Positions 17,210 to 25,948 of a stretch of 64,000 nucleotides of DNA are shown one piece after another. Position numbers and translations under genes: made by a program. How positions within the stretch are numbered: position 1 is the first letter of the stretch; each line of letters opens with the position of its first letter. Under the pieces are notes generated by a model. It worked only from the letters and a program-made list of their open reading frames with translations. It was not told the origin of the DNA and did not search any database. Source of the stretch: Bacillus timonensis (GTDB taxonomy: Bacteria; Bacillota; Bacilli; Bacillales; Bacillaceae_L); the NCBI RefSeq assembly GCF_000285535.1, contig NZ_HE610986.1, forward strand, positions 399,760 through 463,759, given 5' to 3'.

Positions 17210-18700
17210 CTATAATACTAAGCTTCTATCTCTACAAATCTTATAAATATCATGCCATGGTTTTAGTTGTTCAAAAACGGAGCTTGCGGCAAACACATCA
17301 CTGTCTGCATTTCGCTTTCCAATAATTTGCATTCCTACAGGATACCTACCTTCTGCAAGACCAGCTGGAATGGATGCAGATGGATGGCCAGTAAAGTTTG
17401 TAAAATAGGTTAAACACCAACCAATTAACGGGTCAACTTCAACACCATTAATGTGAGTCGGACCTTTCGTATTTCCATCTGTCCGATTATCTACTGGCAA
17501 ACAAGCAAGTGTTGGCGTGATAATCAAATCATAATCCGCAAAAACCCCTTCGATTGCATCATAAATCTCTGAGCGCATTTCTTGGTCACGAATAAAATCA
17601 GTCATGTTCATTTCATAGCCTTTGCTAATCCATTCAATGAATTCAGGTGGCAAATCATCTCTTTGATCCTTTAATAAGTCGATTCCTTGCTTTTTAAATC
17701 CTTCAAAAGCACCAATGTTTCCATACATCATCATTCGGTTCCATAAATCACTTAGTTCTTTCTGGTCACGATGAATGTTAAATCGAACCTCTTCAACCTT
17801 TGCACCAGCGTCCTCAAATAATTTTACGGCATTTGAGACAATTTCTTTTACTTTATTATCAACAGGGAACACGCCAAAGTCAGGACTATAGGCAATTTTC
17901 ATGCCTTTAATTGGCTTCTGTAATGCACCCATATAGTCTACTTTTTCATCTAAACTAAATGGATCTCTAGAATCATATCCTGTTAACACACTCATGCCCA
18001 TCGCTGCATCTTCCACGTTCCGGGTTAACGTTCCTTCAAATAAGAATGGATGTATACCACCAAAAGCGTTTGGCCTTGAAACAAAAGGAACACGACCAAA
18101 GGATCCTTTATATCCGTACAATCCACACCAAGAAGCAGGAATGCGGATGGAACCTCCACCGTCTGTTCCTTCTGCAATTGGGACCAATCCATCGGCAACA
18201 GCTGCAGCACTACCACCTGAAGAACCACCACTATTTTTCCTTACATCAAATGGATTCTTCGTAGCACCAAACAAGTAGTTATCAGTCACACCTCTTAACC
18301 CCATTACAGGGCTGTTCGTTTTTCCTACTAAAATAGCACCCGCTTTTTCAATTCGATCAGCATATGTACAAGAAAAGTCGACAACATAATCCTTAAATGC
18401 TGGTATTCCTCCAAACGTTGTTACCCAACCCGGTTTAAAGTCGAATAAGTCTTTCATCGCTGTTGGAATTCCATGGAGCAATTCTAGTCTTTCACCTTTC
18501 ATAACCTTTTCTTCCGCTACCTTTGCTTTTTCCCGTGCTTCCTCAAAACCAAGGTAAACGAACGCATTGATTTCAGGATTACGTTCTTCAATACGTTCAA
18601 TTGTTGCTTCCATGACTTCTACAGGCGAAAGTTTCTTTTCAGCAATTAATGAGGACATTTCTTTTACACTCATGTATGCAAGTGGTTCATTATTATTCAT
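17210..18700 (-). CDS. Amidase (amidase-signature family)
   Basis: This 496-aa protein has the complete amidase signature: the catalytic lysine in PTAMKDLFDF, the Gly/Ser loop NSGGSSGGSAAAVADG, and the nucleophile region EGTDGGGSIRIPASWCG. The Ser-cis-Ser-Lys triad is therefore intact. The length fits stand-alone amidases and not GatA in a GatCAB operon, since no gatC or gatB is adjacent. I chose the ATG (MNNNEPLAYM) with an AAGGAGG site; the longer frame has none. Substrate unknown (aryl or aliphatic amides, or an aminoacyl amide). Confidence 0.92.
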   Translation of the reverse strand: MNNNEPLAYMSVKEMSSLIAEKKLSPVEVMEATIERIEERNPEINAFVYLGFEEAREKAKVAEEKVMKGERLELLHGIPTAMKDLFDFKPGWVTTFGGIPAFKDYVVDFSCTYADRIEKAGAILVGKTNSPVMGLRGVTDNYLFGATKNPFDVRKNSGGSSGGSAAAVADGLVPIAEGTDGGGSIRIPASWCGLYGYKGSFGRVPFVSRPNAFGGIHPFLFEGTLTRNVEDAAMGMSVLTGYDSRDPFSLDEKVDYMGALQKPIKGMKIAYSPDFGVFPVDNKVKEIVSNAVKLFEDAGAKVEEVRFNIHRDQKELSDLWNRMMMYGNIGAFEGFKKQGIDLLKDQRDDLPPEFIEWISKGYEMNMTDFIRDQEMRSEIYDAIEGVFADYDLIITPTLACLPVDNRTDGNTKGPTHINGVEVDPLIGWCLTYFTNFTGHPSASIPAGLAEGRYPVGMQIIGKRNADSDVFAASSVFEQLKPWHDIYKICRDRSLVL

Positions 18701-18807
18701 AGACTTTCCTCCTTTTAAAAATAGTATATCACCATTTTGTAAACGTTCCCAAATAATTATAAGACTCTTTTGAATTATTAAAACACCGAAAAAGGGCTCT
18801 TTTCCTC

Positions 18808-19506
18808 TCAATCACCTAAGTATAAAGTCATCATTTCTTCTTCTACAATACGATTTTGTACCTTTTTCACAAAATAGGACTTTGCGTTTTGTCTGGAACT
18901 AACTGATGTAGATAGGGTTTCATTTATAAAGTGAAGGGCTACACCATCATCCACGCCGTAACCTTCTTTTATTTTACCTTCCAAGATTAACTGGTGATAG
19001 GAAGGCTTCCTTTTATTCTCACCATCATAATGGGGACAATTACTTCCCTTTAACAAGCCTAAACAATCCAGTTTATATAATGGAGCATGTAACGGGTCTG
19101 TTAATCCTTCCTCAAACCAACATATCGAACCAGCACTAATACCAGCAAGGATAACCCCATTTTCATAGGCTTTTTTTAAAATGGTATCTAATCCCCATTC
19201 CTTCCATAAAAGAAGCATATTTCTCGTGTTTCCTCCGCCAACATATATTACATCTTGCGCTAACATGTCATTTTCCAAATCCTTAAAATTGGGTTCAAAT
19301 AAGGATAAATGAGTTGGCTGACAAGGAAGTGTATGAAACGCCTGGTAAAACCGTTCGATATAATTGGTTTGGTCACCACTGGCGGTAGGAACAAAACATA
19401 TTTTTGGAGTATCTTTTTTTACTTGAGTAAGGGTGTATTGATCCAGTAAAAGATTTTCTGGTTCCATTGAAAATCCCCCGCCACCCATCGCAATTATCTG
19501 TCTCAT
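18808..19506 (-). CDS. Peptidase E (family S51) type serine peptidase
   Basis: This 232-aa protein matches the S51 family: MRQIIAMGGGGF at the start, the YVGGGNTRNMLLLW loop, the nucleophile serine in LAGISAGSICWF, and the downstream SNCPHYDGE segment with a catalytic-region histidine. The family hydrolyses Asp-X dipeptides or degrades cyanophycin-type peptides. It overlaps the YoaP-like gene upstream by four bases, so the two are co-translated. Confidence 0.9.
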   Translation of the reverse strand: MRQIIAMGGGGFSMEPENLLLDQYTLTQVKKDTPKICFVPTASGDQTNYIERFYQAFHTLPCQPTHLSLFEPNFKDLENDMLAQDVIYVGGGNTRNMLLLWKEWGLDTILKKAYENGVILAGISAGSICWFEEGLTDPLHAPLYKLDCLGLLKGSNCPHYDGENKRKPSYHQLILEGKIKEGYGVDDGVALHFINETLSTSVSSRQNAKSYFVKKVQNRIVEEEMMTLYLGD

Positions 19507-20267
19507 CTCTCCACTCCTTGTAAAATGCTTAATTTTTTTCGTGCAGAATGAACGGTTAGTCTATGAAATGTAATCAATTTATTTTTATAGATGACTCCAT
19601 AGATTCCATATGGAGTTGGTGATAGTTTCAATAATTCTTCTCTGTTTTCAATGTTAATTATCTCCGCGTGAATCCCCAATTGGTTTGCTGCCTCGGTTAC
19701 ATTATCGGTTGCTATCTCGACAAATGGACACTGCTGAGTCCGAAGAATGGTTAATTTGTGAAACCTGTTAAGCCGCTCCTCCCAGTCATTCGGGAAATAG
19801 GGTTCAGGTGAATTTCCAAGCTTATAAAGTAGTAATTCGAATCCATATGGTGCCTGGTCAACCTCGATGAAATTATTTTTTATAAAAATATCTTTACTAG
19901 GTGTCCATGAAGTGTCAGTGTTCGTCACAACAATAACTCCAGCTTTGTTTTGTTCCTTTGCATCCTGAATACATTTTTGAATTAGGGTTGAAGCATAACC
20001 CTTTCCCGTTATCTGCACCCATAGACAATGAATGACTAAGTAATTTTCACCGTAGACAACTCTAGACGAATGCTCAATCGGAGTATATTCAATGAAACCC
20101 GCTGGTTTGTCGTCTTCCATTATTTTTATATACGTTAATCCTTCGTTTAGCCTTCCCTTCAACCAGTTGTTTTTGTTCTTATAGCCAGTTGAGTTTGGTT
20201 TACTACGAAGGCAATAACACCCCACTTCATCTACGTTCCCTTCATTTAGTTCGACCATTGTTGCCAA
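19503..20267 (-). CDS. yoaP: YoaP-like protein: GNAT domain plus YoaP domain
   Basis: This 254-aa protein has an N-terminal GNAT domain (about 1-140, acetyl-CoA loop WVQITGKGYASTLIQKC) and a C-terminal YoaP domain (about 150-250, with PCPF-like QQCPFVEIAT and YGIYGVIYKNKLITFH). The arrangement and length match Bacillus YoaP, a putative acetyltransferase without assigned substrate. The overlap with the peptidase E gene suggests a shared pathway, perhaps peptide or antibiotic modification, but this is inference. Confidence 0.85.
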   Translation of the reverse strand: MATMVELNEGNVDEVGCYCLRSKPNSTGYKNKNNWLKGRLNEGLTYIKIMEDDKPAGFIEYTPIEHSSRVVYGENYLVIHCLWVQITGKGYASTLIQKCIQDAKEQNKAGVIVVTNTDTSWTPSKDIFIKNNFIEVDQAPYGFELLLYKLGNSPEPYFPNDWEERLNRFHKLTILRTQQCPFVEIATDNVTEAANQLGIHAEIINIENREELLKLSPTPYGIYGVIYKNKLITFHRLTVHSARKKLSILQGVER

Positions 20268-20332
20268 TGTAGATTCCTCCTAAAAATTCCTTTGTCTATT
20301 TTATTCTCCATATTTAACCAATTACCTTTTTT

Positions 20333-20345
20333 AAACGTAACGTTT
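20333..20345. promoter_or_regulatory. Short perfect palindrome upstream of the LysM gene
   Basis: AAACGTAACGTTT is a perfect 13-bp palindrome in the spacer between the divergent yoaP-like and LysM genes, preceded and followed by T-rich DNA. It could be an operator for either gene; no regulator can be named. Confidence 0.3.
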
Positions 20346-20428
20346 TTAGTAGGACATTCACCCGGTACATCCAAGATGAATACTCTAATAAACATCTATA
20401 TTGTTCTATTAAAAAGGAGTGTCAAAAA

Positions 20429-21163
20429 TTGAATCGTTTTTACACACATGCCATTCAACCGGGGGATAATCTTTGGCAATTGGCACAGGCATATAAAACA
20501 ACGATAGAAGACATTTTCGCAGCAAATCCAGGAATAAATCCATATTATTTGCGAGTGGGAGAATTCATTAAAGTTCCAAGTAACCCATTAAAAAAGGATC
20601 GTTGTATTAGCCAAGCAGAAGTCGATTATCGTAACGATTTACGCAGCTTATGGGAGGAGCATGTCGCGTGGACAAGGATGGCGATTATTAGTCTAACTTT
20701 CAATCTACCAGATTTACAATTTGTCCTTACGCGACTTCTAAAAAACGCAACAGATATGGGGAATATGATTCGCCGATTATATGGTGATGAAGCCGCCACG
20801 ACGTATGGAAACTTAATTAAGGAACATCTATTGATTGCGGCTGACCTAGTAAAAGCAGCCATAGCAGGTAACCAACAAGCTGTTATGACGGCCGAGAAAA
20901 AGTGGTATCAAAACGCAGATGAGATTGCGAAGTTTTTAAGTACCGGAAATCCATTTTTAACGGAAGAGGCAGTACGAAAGATGTTCTATGAACACCTAGA
21001 TTTAACGAAACAGGAAGCTGTCTCTATGATTAATAAGGACTATCAAAAAGACATCGAGGTTTATGATGCCATCGAAAAGCAAGCTCGCGCAATGGCCGAC
21101 ATGATTTCGGACGCCATGGTGCTGCTGTATCCGGATATGTTTAAAGTAACGACCCTCCGTTAA
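20429..21163 (+). CDS. LysM-domain protein with a helical C-terminal domain
   Basis: This 244-aa protein starts with one LysM domain (residues about 5-50: HAIQPGDNLWQLAQAYKTTI and NPYYLRVGEFIKVP) that binds peptidoglycan. The remaining 190 residues are helical and rich in Ala, Leu and charged residues, with no enzymatic motif I recognise. There is no signal peptide, so either it acts inside the cell or in the spore, or export is by another route. The start is TTG, fixed by an AAGGAG site eight bases upstream and by the LysM domain beginning at once. Confidence 0.8.
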   Translation: MNRFYTHAIQPGDNLWQLAQAYKTTIEDIFAANPGINPYYLRVGEFIKVPSNPLKKDRCISQAEVDYRNDLRSLWEEHVAWTRMAIISLTFNLPDLQFVLTRLLKNATDMGNMIRRLYGDEAATTYGNLIKEHLLIAADLVKAAIAGNQQAVMTAEKKWYQNADEIAKFLSTGNPFLTEEAVRKMFYEHLDLTKQEAVSMINKDYQKDIEVYDAIEKQARAMADMISDAMVLLYPDMFKVTTLR

Positions 21164-21184
21164 TAGCAAGGAGGGTTTCGTTTT
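21152..21184. terminator. Terminator of the LysM gene
   Basis: A seven-bp stem (ACCCTCC / GGAGGGT) has the LysM stop codon in its loop and is followed by a T-rich run. The hairpin ends just before the convergent DUF2277 stop, so it may serve both genes. Confidence 0.75.
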
Positions 21185-21455
21185 ATTTCTCTCCAAATCT
21201 TTTAGCTGATCGAATGCGTGCACGCTCAGCTTCTACCTCACGATTGCGAGGCTCCGCACTGGTCTCCAACGCGTTTAATAAATTTTGAGTAACCAACGCG
21301 ATTTCATTGATTGCCTGGTAAAATGCCTCTTCATTAACCTTGGAGGGCTTGTTAAAACCTGTTATCTTTCTAACGTACTGTATAGATGCTGCCTGAATCT
21401 CTTCATCGGTAGCAGGTGGGTCGAAATTAAATAAGGTTCGTATGTTTCTACACAT
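21183..21455 (-). CDS. DUF2277 family protein
   Basis: This 90-aa protein begins MCRNIRTLFNFDPPATDEEI and continues with AASIQYVRKITGFNKPSKVN, which is the DUF2277 signature. The family is small, cytosolic and uncharacterised, and the conserved MCRNI start is its mark. It is convergent with the LysM gene and shares its terminator region. Confidence 0.9.
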   Translation of the reverse strand: MCRNIRTLFNFDPPATDEEIQAASIQYVRKITGFNKPSKVNEEAFYQAINEIALVTQNLLNALETSAEPRNREVEAERARIRSAKRFGEK

Positions 21456-21701
21456 AATTTACTCCTCTTTGTTTTATTTCATCAAGGGATTAGTCGTCTC
21501 CCAGGTTTTTATGTATTATTCAATAAAAGCTTGCACTAATCCTGCTAGCTTTAGACACTTTTACCCGGTTTGCGAACATTTTCGCTAAATGTGATGTCTA
21601 ATGTGTGATTGCTAAAATGTTCAACCTCTCGTCTATCATCCAGTTGTTTTCGTAATAATACAAGATATAATTGAATTATCTTTCTATCAGGTAGGTAAAC
21701 A

Positions 21702-21887
21702 ATGAAGCTATTTACACTAAAAGCGCCATTTATGGGATATAAAAGAGGAACTCAATTTTACTTAATTGCTGAATCAGAATTTATCGGGGTAAAAGAGTTT
21801 GTGTTACGAACAAAAGAATTAACGGAAAGTATCACAATCTCTGAAAGGGAGCTTCTTCAAAATTTCACTTTCATAAAAAATCTTTAA
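21702..21887 (+). CDS. Small hypothetical protein
   Basis: This 61-aa frame starts with an ATG behind AGGTAGG and encodes MKLFTLKAPFMGYKRGTQFY and then an alternating polar/hydrophobic sequence with charged C-terminus. No family is recognised. The nearby 52-bp repeat array begins 34 bases after its stop. It may be a real small gene, but only the ribosome site and protein-like composition support it. Confidence 0.45.
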   Translation: MKLFTLKAPFMGYKRGTQFYLIAESEFIGVKEFVLRTKELTESITISERELLQNFTFIKNL

Positions 21888-21920
21888 GCCCTGACTAGGA
21901 ATGGAGAAAGGATATGTTTA

Positions 21921-22250
21921 TTCGAGGCTTCATTATTCTTATGAAGGACTTTCTCACCGGCCAGGCTGCTCGTTCGGGGCTTCATCGGCCTTATGAAGGA
22001 CTTTCACATCGTCTGAGATGCTCGTTCGAGGCTTCATCGGCCTTATGAAGGACTTTCCCACCGGCAGGGTTGCTCGTTCGAGGCTTCATCGCCCCTATGA
22101 AGGACTTTCTCATCAAACCAGCCGGCCGTTCGAGGCTTCATCGACCTTATGAAGGACTTTCACAACAATCCAACCCGCCGTTCGGGACTTCATCCGCCTC
22201 ATGAAAACTTCACACCAACAGATTTGCTTGTTCGTACCCATCGACCTTTT
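21921..22250. repeat. Tandem array of six units with a 52-bp period
   Basis: Units start at 21921, 21973, 22025, 22077, 22129 and 22181, an exact 52-base spacing, and a degenerate seventh starts at 22231. Each unit opens with a conserved part of about 33 bases (TTCGAGGCTTCAT, seven variable bases, ATGAAGGACTTTC) followed by about 19 more variable bases. The conserved part forms a CTTCAT/ATGAAG hairpin, and the junctions form a second dyad (CTCG-TT-CGAG). Stop codons in each unit make coding improbable. It is GC-richer than its surroundings. Confidence 0.9.
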
Positions 22251-22265
22251 CTAATACTCCAACAC

Positions 22266-22295
22266 AAAAAGCGTTAATCCAGCTTGGATCAACGC
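22266..22295 (-). terminator. Terminator of the MOSC gene
   Basis: Ten-bp stem (GCGTTAATCC / GGATCAACGC, one mismatch) with loop AGCTT, followed on the minus strand by five T. It lies 13 bases after the MOSC stop and belongs to the shared terminator set. Confidence 0.85.
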
Positions 22296-22308
22296 CCCGA
22301 CATATTTA

Positions 22309-22965
22309 TTATTGGCGAGCAGTTAGTCTAGCTAATCGCTCATTCAGCATGTCTTTCCACTCATCTGCCAATTCATCAACTGCCAAAATCTTGTTTATTC
22401 CCTCGACATCCCGTGGTCTTTTAAAATAAATCTCATTCGCCTCAAGAATGGAAACTTGATTTGGATTTCGCTCCACTAATGTAATTGGAGAATCCTTTCT
22501 TACTGTACCTTCTTTTAAAACACGCGCCAAGTATCCGGTAAAACCAGTTTGAACCATCATTTTTAAAAGATACGGATTGTTGGTTCTTTTTGTAATGGTA
22601 CTACATGGAATTCGACCTTGGGTGATTTGCATAACAGCCTCCCCAACCTGGAAAACGTCTCCGATACAGACATCTTTTTCTTCCATATTGGTCAGGGTTA
22701 AGTTCTCCCCGAAAGTTGGAAGTGGTAACTGCACTAAAAACTCATTTTGCCACAATGAATAATGTTCATACGGATAAATACAAACAGCGCGATCAGGCCC
22801 ACCGTGATGCTTTAAATCGGCAACCCCGTCCCCACGGAATCCATCTTTCGTCAAAAACGCCTCTTCCACGGCTTGTTTCCGAATCCCAGTGATTACTTCC
22901 TCATTTTTTCCGTACGTCATTTTTTTGGGTAGCCCAATTGAAAAATTCTTCATTTCGATTGTCAT
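22309..22965 (-). CDS. MOSC-domain protein (YiiM/YflK type)
   Basis: This 218-aa protein carries a MOSC domain followed by a 3-alpha extension: DGFRGDGVADLKHHGGPDRA near residue 40, FGENLTLTNMEEKDVCIGD, and the conserved cysteine in TQGRIPCSTITKR that binds sulfur or molybdenum cofactor in the family. YiiM-type proteins reduce N-hydroxylated compounds or handle sulfur for molybdenum enzymes. It ends a probable PfpI-HXXEE-MOSC operon. Confidence 0.9.
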   Translation of the reverse strand: MTIEMKNFSIGLPKKMTYGKNEEVITGIRKQAVEEAFLTKDGFRGDGVADLKHHGGPDRAVCIYPYEHYSLWQNEFLVQLPLPTFGENLTLTNMEEKDVCIGDVFQVGEAVMQITQGRIPCSTITKRTNNPYLLKMMVQTGFTGYLARVLKEGTVRKDSPITLVERNPNQVSILEANEIYFKRPRDVEGINKILAVDELADEWKDMLNERLARLTARQ

Positions 22966-22984
22966 GGCTGTTCCCCCTTTCTAA

Positions 22985-23497
22985 TTACCATTTTACTATA
23001 TTTGATGAAACGATATGAGCAAGGAAGGCAAGCGGCATTTGGGCCGCAAAACCAATAACAAAATAGGTTATTTGTTTCTTGACCGTTACTTCTCCCATCG
23101 TTATCAAAAATCTTGCTGTGAAAAAGGAATAAGGTACTAAAATGAAAATTGACGTTATAATCCCAGGCACATACTCTTTGAAAATCAAACATGGCAGGAT
23201 ATGACCAACAGCATTTGCCAAAATAACTCCTGGGACTAAAAACGAAAGATAGGTACCTGGTTTCATTCCGAGAAATTTCCTACCTTGAAATGCCTGATAA
23301 CATCCGACCGAAGCCAACACCCATAGCAGCAAAAAAGCAACTGTAAACTCTAACGTCGTTACGCGAAACGGAATAATATCCGAATGCTCAATCAAAAATT
23401 TCTCCACGGTTAAAATTTCTTCGATATCATGTATGAGATAAAGTAGTGGGAACAATATGAGATACAAATGGAATCGTGATTGTTTCATCATATTCAC
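22985..23497 (-). CDS. HXXEE-domain membrane protein
   Basis: This 170-aa membrane protein has about five hydrophobic segments and the diagnostic HDIEE motif (LIHDIEEILTVEKF) after the first. The HXXEE family is uncharacterised; the His-Glu-Glu motif in a membrane setting suggests a metal site. It starts eight bases after the PfpI gene and ends 20 bases before the MOSC gene, so the three are one transcription unit. Confidence 0.85.
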   Translation of the reverse strand: MNMMKQSRFHLYLILFPLLYLIHDIEEILTVEKFLIEHSDIIPFRVTTLEFTVAFLLLWVLASVGCYQAFQGRKFLGMKPGTYLSFLVPGVILANAVGHILPCLIFKEYVPGIITSIFILVPYSFFTARFLITMGEVTVKKQITYFVIGFAAQMPLAFLAHIVSSNIVKW

Positions 23498-23504
23498 ATG
23501 CCGG

Positions 23505-24083
23505 TCACAATACCTCTTCTTCCATCAACCGGTTCCGTTCTCCTTTGTAAAATTCTTTCGTGAATTCGGGATGCTGTAGTGCTCCAAGCCCTTCAGCAAT
23601 AGCGAGTGCAAACTCCACATAGGCATGACCCTGTGCTGTGATGACATTCCCTGATTTGACAACAGATTCATATTGAAAGTTTTCCTCTTCAAAGCAACCG
23701 AGAAAGTTTCGCTGCTCTTGATGAAGAGTGACTGTATAGGGTTTCCCTTCCAGTACTCCCGCTCTTGCTAACACATATGTACCACTGCAAATGGCAGCAG
23801 TTAGTTTATGTTGGTCATTCAGTGTTTTTGTAATATCAAACAATTCCTTTGTATCTTTCACATGGATGAGGTCTCCGCCCGGAATGATAATCCCCTCGTA
23901 CTCTGTCGGGTCTACCTGCTGAAACATGACATGTGGCACAAATTGGAGCCCTGATTCGCCAGTGATTGTTTTTAGTGAGTCCGCTGCTGTTACAATCTGG
24001 TAAGCCCCTCTTAGTGAAGCGGTCGCAACGGTTATCTCAAACTCAGAAAAAGAATCATAGATTGCTAGTAGTATTTTTTTCAT
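23505..24083 (-). CDS. DJ-1/PfpI-family protein
   Basis: This 192-aa protein has the DJ-1/PfpI flavodoxin-like fold: MKKILLAIYDSFSEFEI at the start, GIIIPGGDL in the middle and the nucleophile elbow AAICSGTYVLARAGVLEGK with the reactive cysteine. Members act as chaperones, glyoxalases or amidohydrolases. It is the first gene of the operon with the HXXEE and MOSC genes. Confidence 0.9.
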   Translation of the reverse strand: MKKILLAIYDSFSEFEITVATASLRGAYQIVTAADSLKTITGESGLQFVPHVMFQQVDPTEYEGIIIPGGDLIHVKDTKELFDITKTLNDQHKLTAAICSGTYVLARAGVLEGKPYTVTLHQEQRNFLGCFEEENFQYESVVKSGNVITAQGHAYVEFALAIAEGLGALQHPEFTKEFYKGERNRLMEEEVL

Positions 24084-24173
24084 TAAAAACTCCTCTTTCT
24101 CTAGACATTCTACAAAGTGAAAACAAATCCCTTCTAGGATTCTATTATAAAAAGGACTGTTGGTAGAACATGA

Positions 24174-25295
24174 TTATTCCTTCCCGACTAAAGCTTTAAA
24201 TACTTCTACAGCCGTTTCGATGATTTCGTCACGGAAATCATATTCGTAAGTATGGATGGAAGGATATTGTTCACCGTTTCCAATATAAAAGAAGGCACCT
24301 TTTACATGTTTTACATAATGTCCATAGTCTTCCGATGCACGATATGGCGCGTTCAGTTCACGTAATGGAATACCTTTTTCAACGACAACTTGACGCACCT
24401 TATCAATCGATTCCTTGTGATTAACCGTTTCTGGGAACTCATCCTGAAAATCGAAGCTCACTTGGATACCATGCTCTTTTCCAATTTTTATTGCAAATTC
24501 TTCAATCGCCTGTTGGAGTGCGTGTAATTCCGCTTCCTTTTCTGCACGGATGGTTAATCGTAGGACACCTTTATGGGCTGCAATTCCGTAATTTTCGGAG
24601 CCAATATTCACTTGAATAATGGTGCATAGAACAAGCCCTTCATATTTTTCTGAAGACGTTAACTCGGGTAAAGTCTCAATGATTCTAGCAAATGCAAAAG
24701 AGGGATTTATTCCATCTTCTGGTTGACTTGCATGGGCAGGCAATCCGATCATTTCGATGGACATCCCTTTTGACGCAAAATGGGTTGTTCCATCAATGAC
24801 ATGTACGGTATTAAACTCGATGCCCGACATATTGTGGTAGCCATAAATTTCATCGACTTTTTCTTCCTTCAATACGTCGATACATTCAATCGCTCCTTGT
24901 CCTGTTTCTTCCGCATGCTGGAAAAGAAAAACAATATTTGTATCCGCACCCTTTTGGTCCACTTCAAGAGCAAAACCTGCCAGAGTAGCCGTGTGCCCAT
25001 CGTGGCCACATTTATGGGACACACCTGGAACGTTTGATTTCCATGGTAGGTCAATCGTTTCAGGGATTGGGAGCGCATCAAAATCAGCTCTAAAAGCTAG
25101 CATCGGTTTATCCTTACCAGCTGTATATTTTGCATAAAAATACTTGCCCTTATCGATGATTTCTAAGTTTGTTGTATGCATATGAAGAAAATCCATTACA
25201 TGCTGTTTTGTCCAAACCTCTTGATAGGACAATTCAGGATGTGCATGTAATTCGTGGCGCAACTGAATCGCGAGCTCTAGATTTTTCTTATCCAT
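24174..25295 (-). CDS. M20-family amidohydrolase
   Basis: This 373-aa protein matches M20D amidohydrolases (N-acyl amino acid or hippurate type). Visible motifs are RHELHAHPELSYQE, FRADFDALPI, KCGHDGHTATL with metal-binding histidine, FLFQHAEETGQGA and the C-terminal YRASEDYGHYV. It differs from the commonest hydrolases in having VSHKCGHDGH, which still supplies a metal ligand. The gene lies 12 bases downstream of a GNAT gene on the same strand; acetylation and deacylation in one unit is suggestive only. Confidence 0.9.
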   Translation of the reverse strand: MDKKNLELAIQLRHELHAHPELSYQEVWTKQHVMDFLHMHTTNLEIIDKGKYFYAKYTAGKDKPMLAFRADFDALPIPETIDLPWKSNVPGVSHKCGHDGHTATLAGFALEVDQKGADTNIVFLFQHAEETGQGAIECIDVLKEEKVDEIYGYHNMSGIEFNTVHVIDGTTHFASKGMSIEMIGLPAHASQPEDGINPSFAFARIIETLPELTSSEKYEGLVLCTIIQVNIGSENYGIAAHKGVLRLTIRAEKEAELHALQQAIEEFAIKIGKEHGIQVSFDFQDEFPETVNHKESIDKVRQVVVEKGIPLRELNAPYRASEDYGHYVKHVKGAFFYIGNGEQYPSIHTYEYDFRDEIIETAVEVFKALVGKE

Positions 25296-25306
25296 CGAAA
25301 TCCCCC

Positions 25307-25822
25307 CTATTCATTCCATTTTCGAGTAAAATAAACCAGGTTATCTTTTAATTCAGGTTCCCTTTTAAAATTCAATATTTCCATAAGTTTCAATGACCGT
25401 ATATTTTCAGGTTCGACAGTTGCATCTAGCATATAAAAGCCTACCTCTTCAAAACCATATTGGATAACAGCTCTCATCACTTCTTGCATAAAGCCTTTTC
25501 CCCAATACGAAGGTGATAAGTCAAAACCAATTTCCGCCAGTATTCCGTCAGAAGTTTCTCGTAGGTAATGAAAGCCACAGGTCCCAATAAATTCATTGTT
25601 TTCCTTATTAAATAAACCCCAGCGACAACCTGAATCTTCTAGATGATAAGTGATTATTCCCTGTGCTTCATCACTCGTTTTACATGGTTCTATATCCATG
25701 AACTCCGTAATTTTAGCATCTGAAAAATGGCTAAACACCTCTTCTGTATCTTGAAGCGTTAGTATTTTTAAAATGACTCTTTCCGTTTCAATCCTACCAT
25801 AATTAAATGGATTCATTCTCAT
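25307..25822 (-). CDS. GNAT-family N-acetyltransferase (RimJ/RimL type)
   Basis: This 171-aa protein is of the ribosomal-protein acetyltransferase-like branch: ETERVILKILTLQDTEEVF at the start, ILAEIGFDLSPSYWGKGFMQ with the acetyl-CoA loop, and ATVEPENIRSLKLMEILNF at the end. Such proteins acetylate protein N-termini, amino acids or antibiotics. It lies directly upstream of the M20 amidohydrolase gene. Confidence 0.88.
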   Translation of the reverse strand: MRMNPFNYGRIETERVILKILTLQDTEEVFSHFSDAKITEFMDIEPCKTSDEAQGIITYHLEDSGCRWGLFNKENNEFIGTCGFHYLRETSDGILAEIGFDLSPSYWGKGFMQEVMRAVIQYGFEEVGFYMLDATVEPENIRSLKLMEILNFKREPELKDNLVYFTRKWNE

Positions 25823-25910
25823 TCTTACCCTTCTGTAAGGAATGCTGTTACTGTAATAATATAGTCTCTCACTACTTTTACATTAGAAAATACTGCCAAA
25901 AAAATCAATA

Positions 25911-25939
25911 AAAAAATCGACAAGTGAAATACTTGTCGA
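25911..25939 (-). terminator. Terminator of the alcohol dehydrogenase gene
   Basis: A perfect nine-bp stem (TCGACAAGT / ACTTGTCGA) with a five-base loop is followed on the minus strand by seven T, ten bases after the stop. Confidence 0.9.
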
Positions 25940-25948
25940 GAACGTTCT

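Noticed and set aside
21921-22250. CRISPR array
   Set aside because: The variable parts are only about 19 bases and partly related, the repeat is degenerate, and no cas gene is in the window. The exact period includes the variable part, so it is a tandem repeat.
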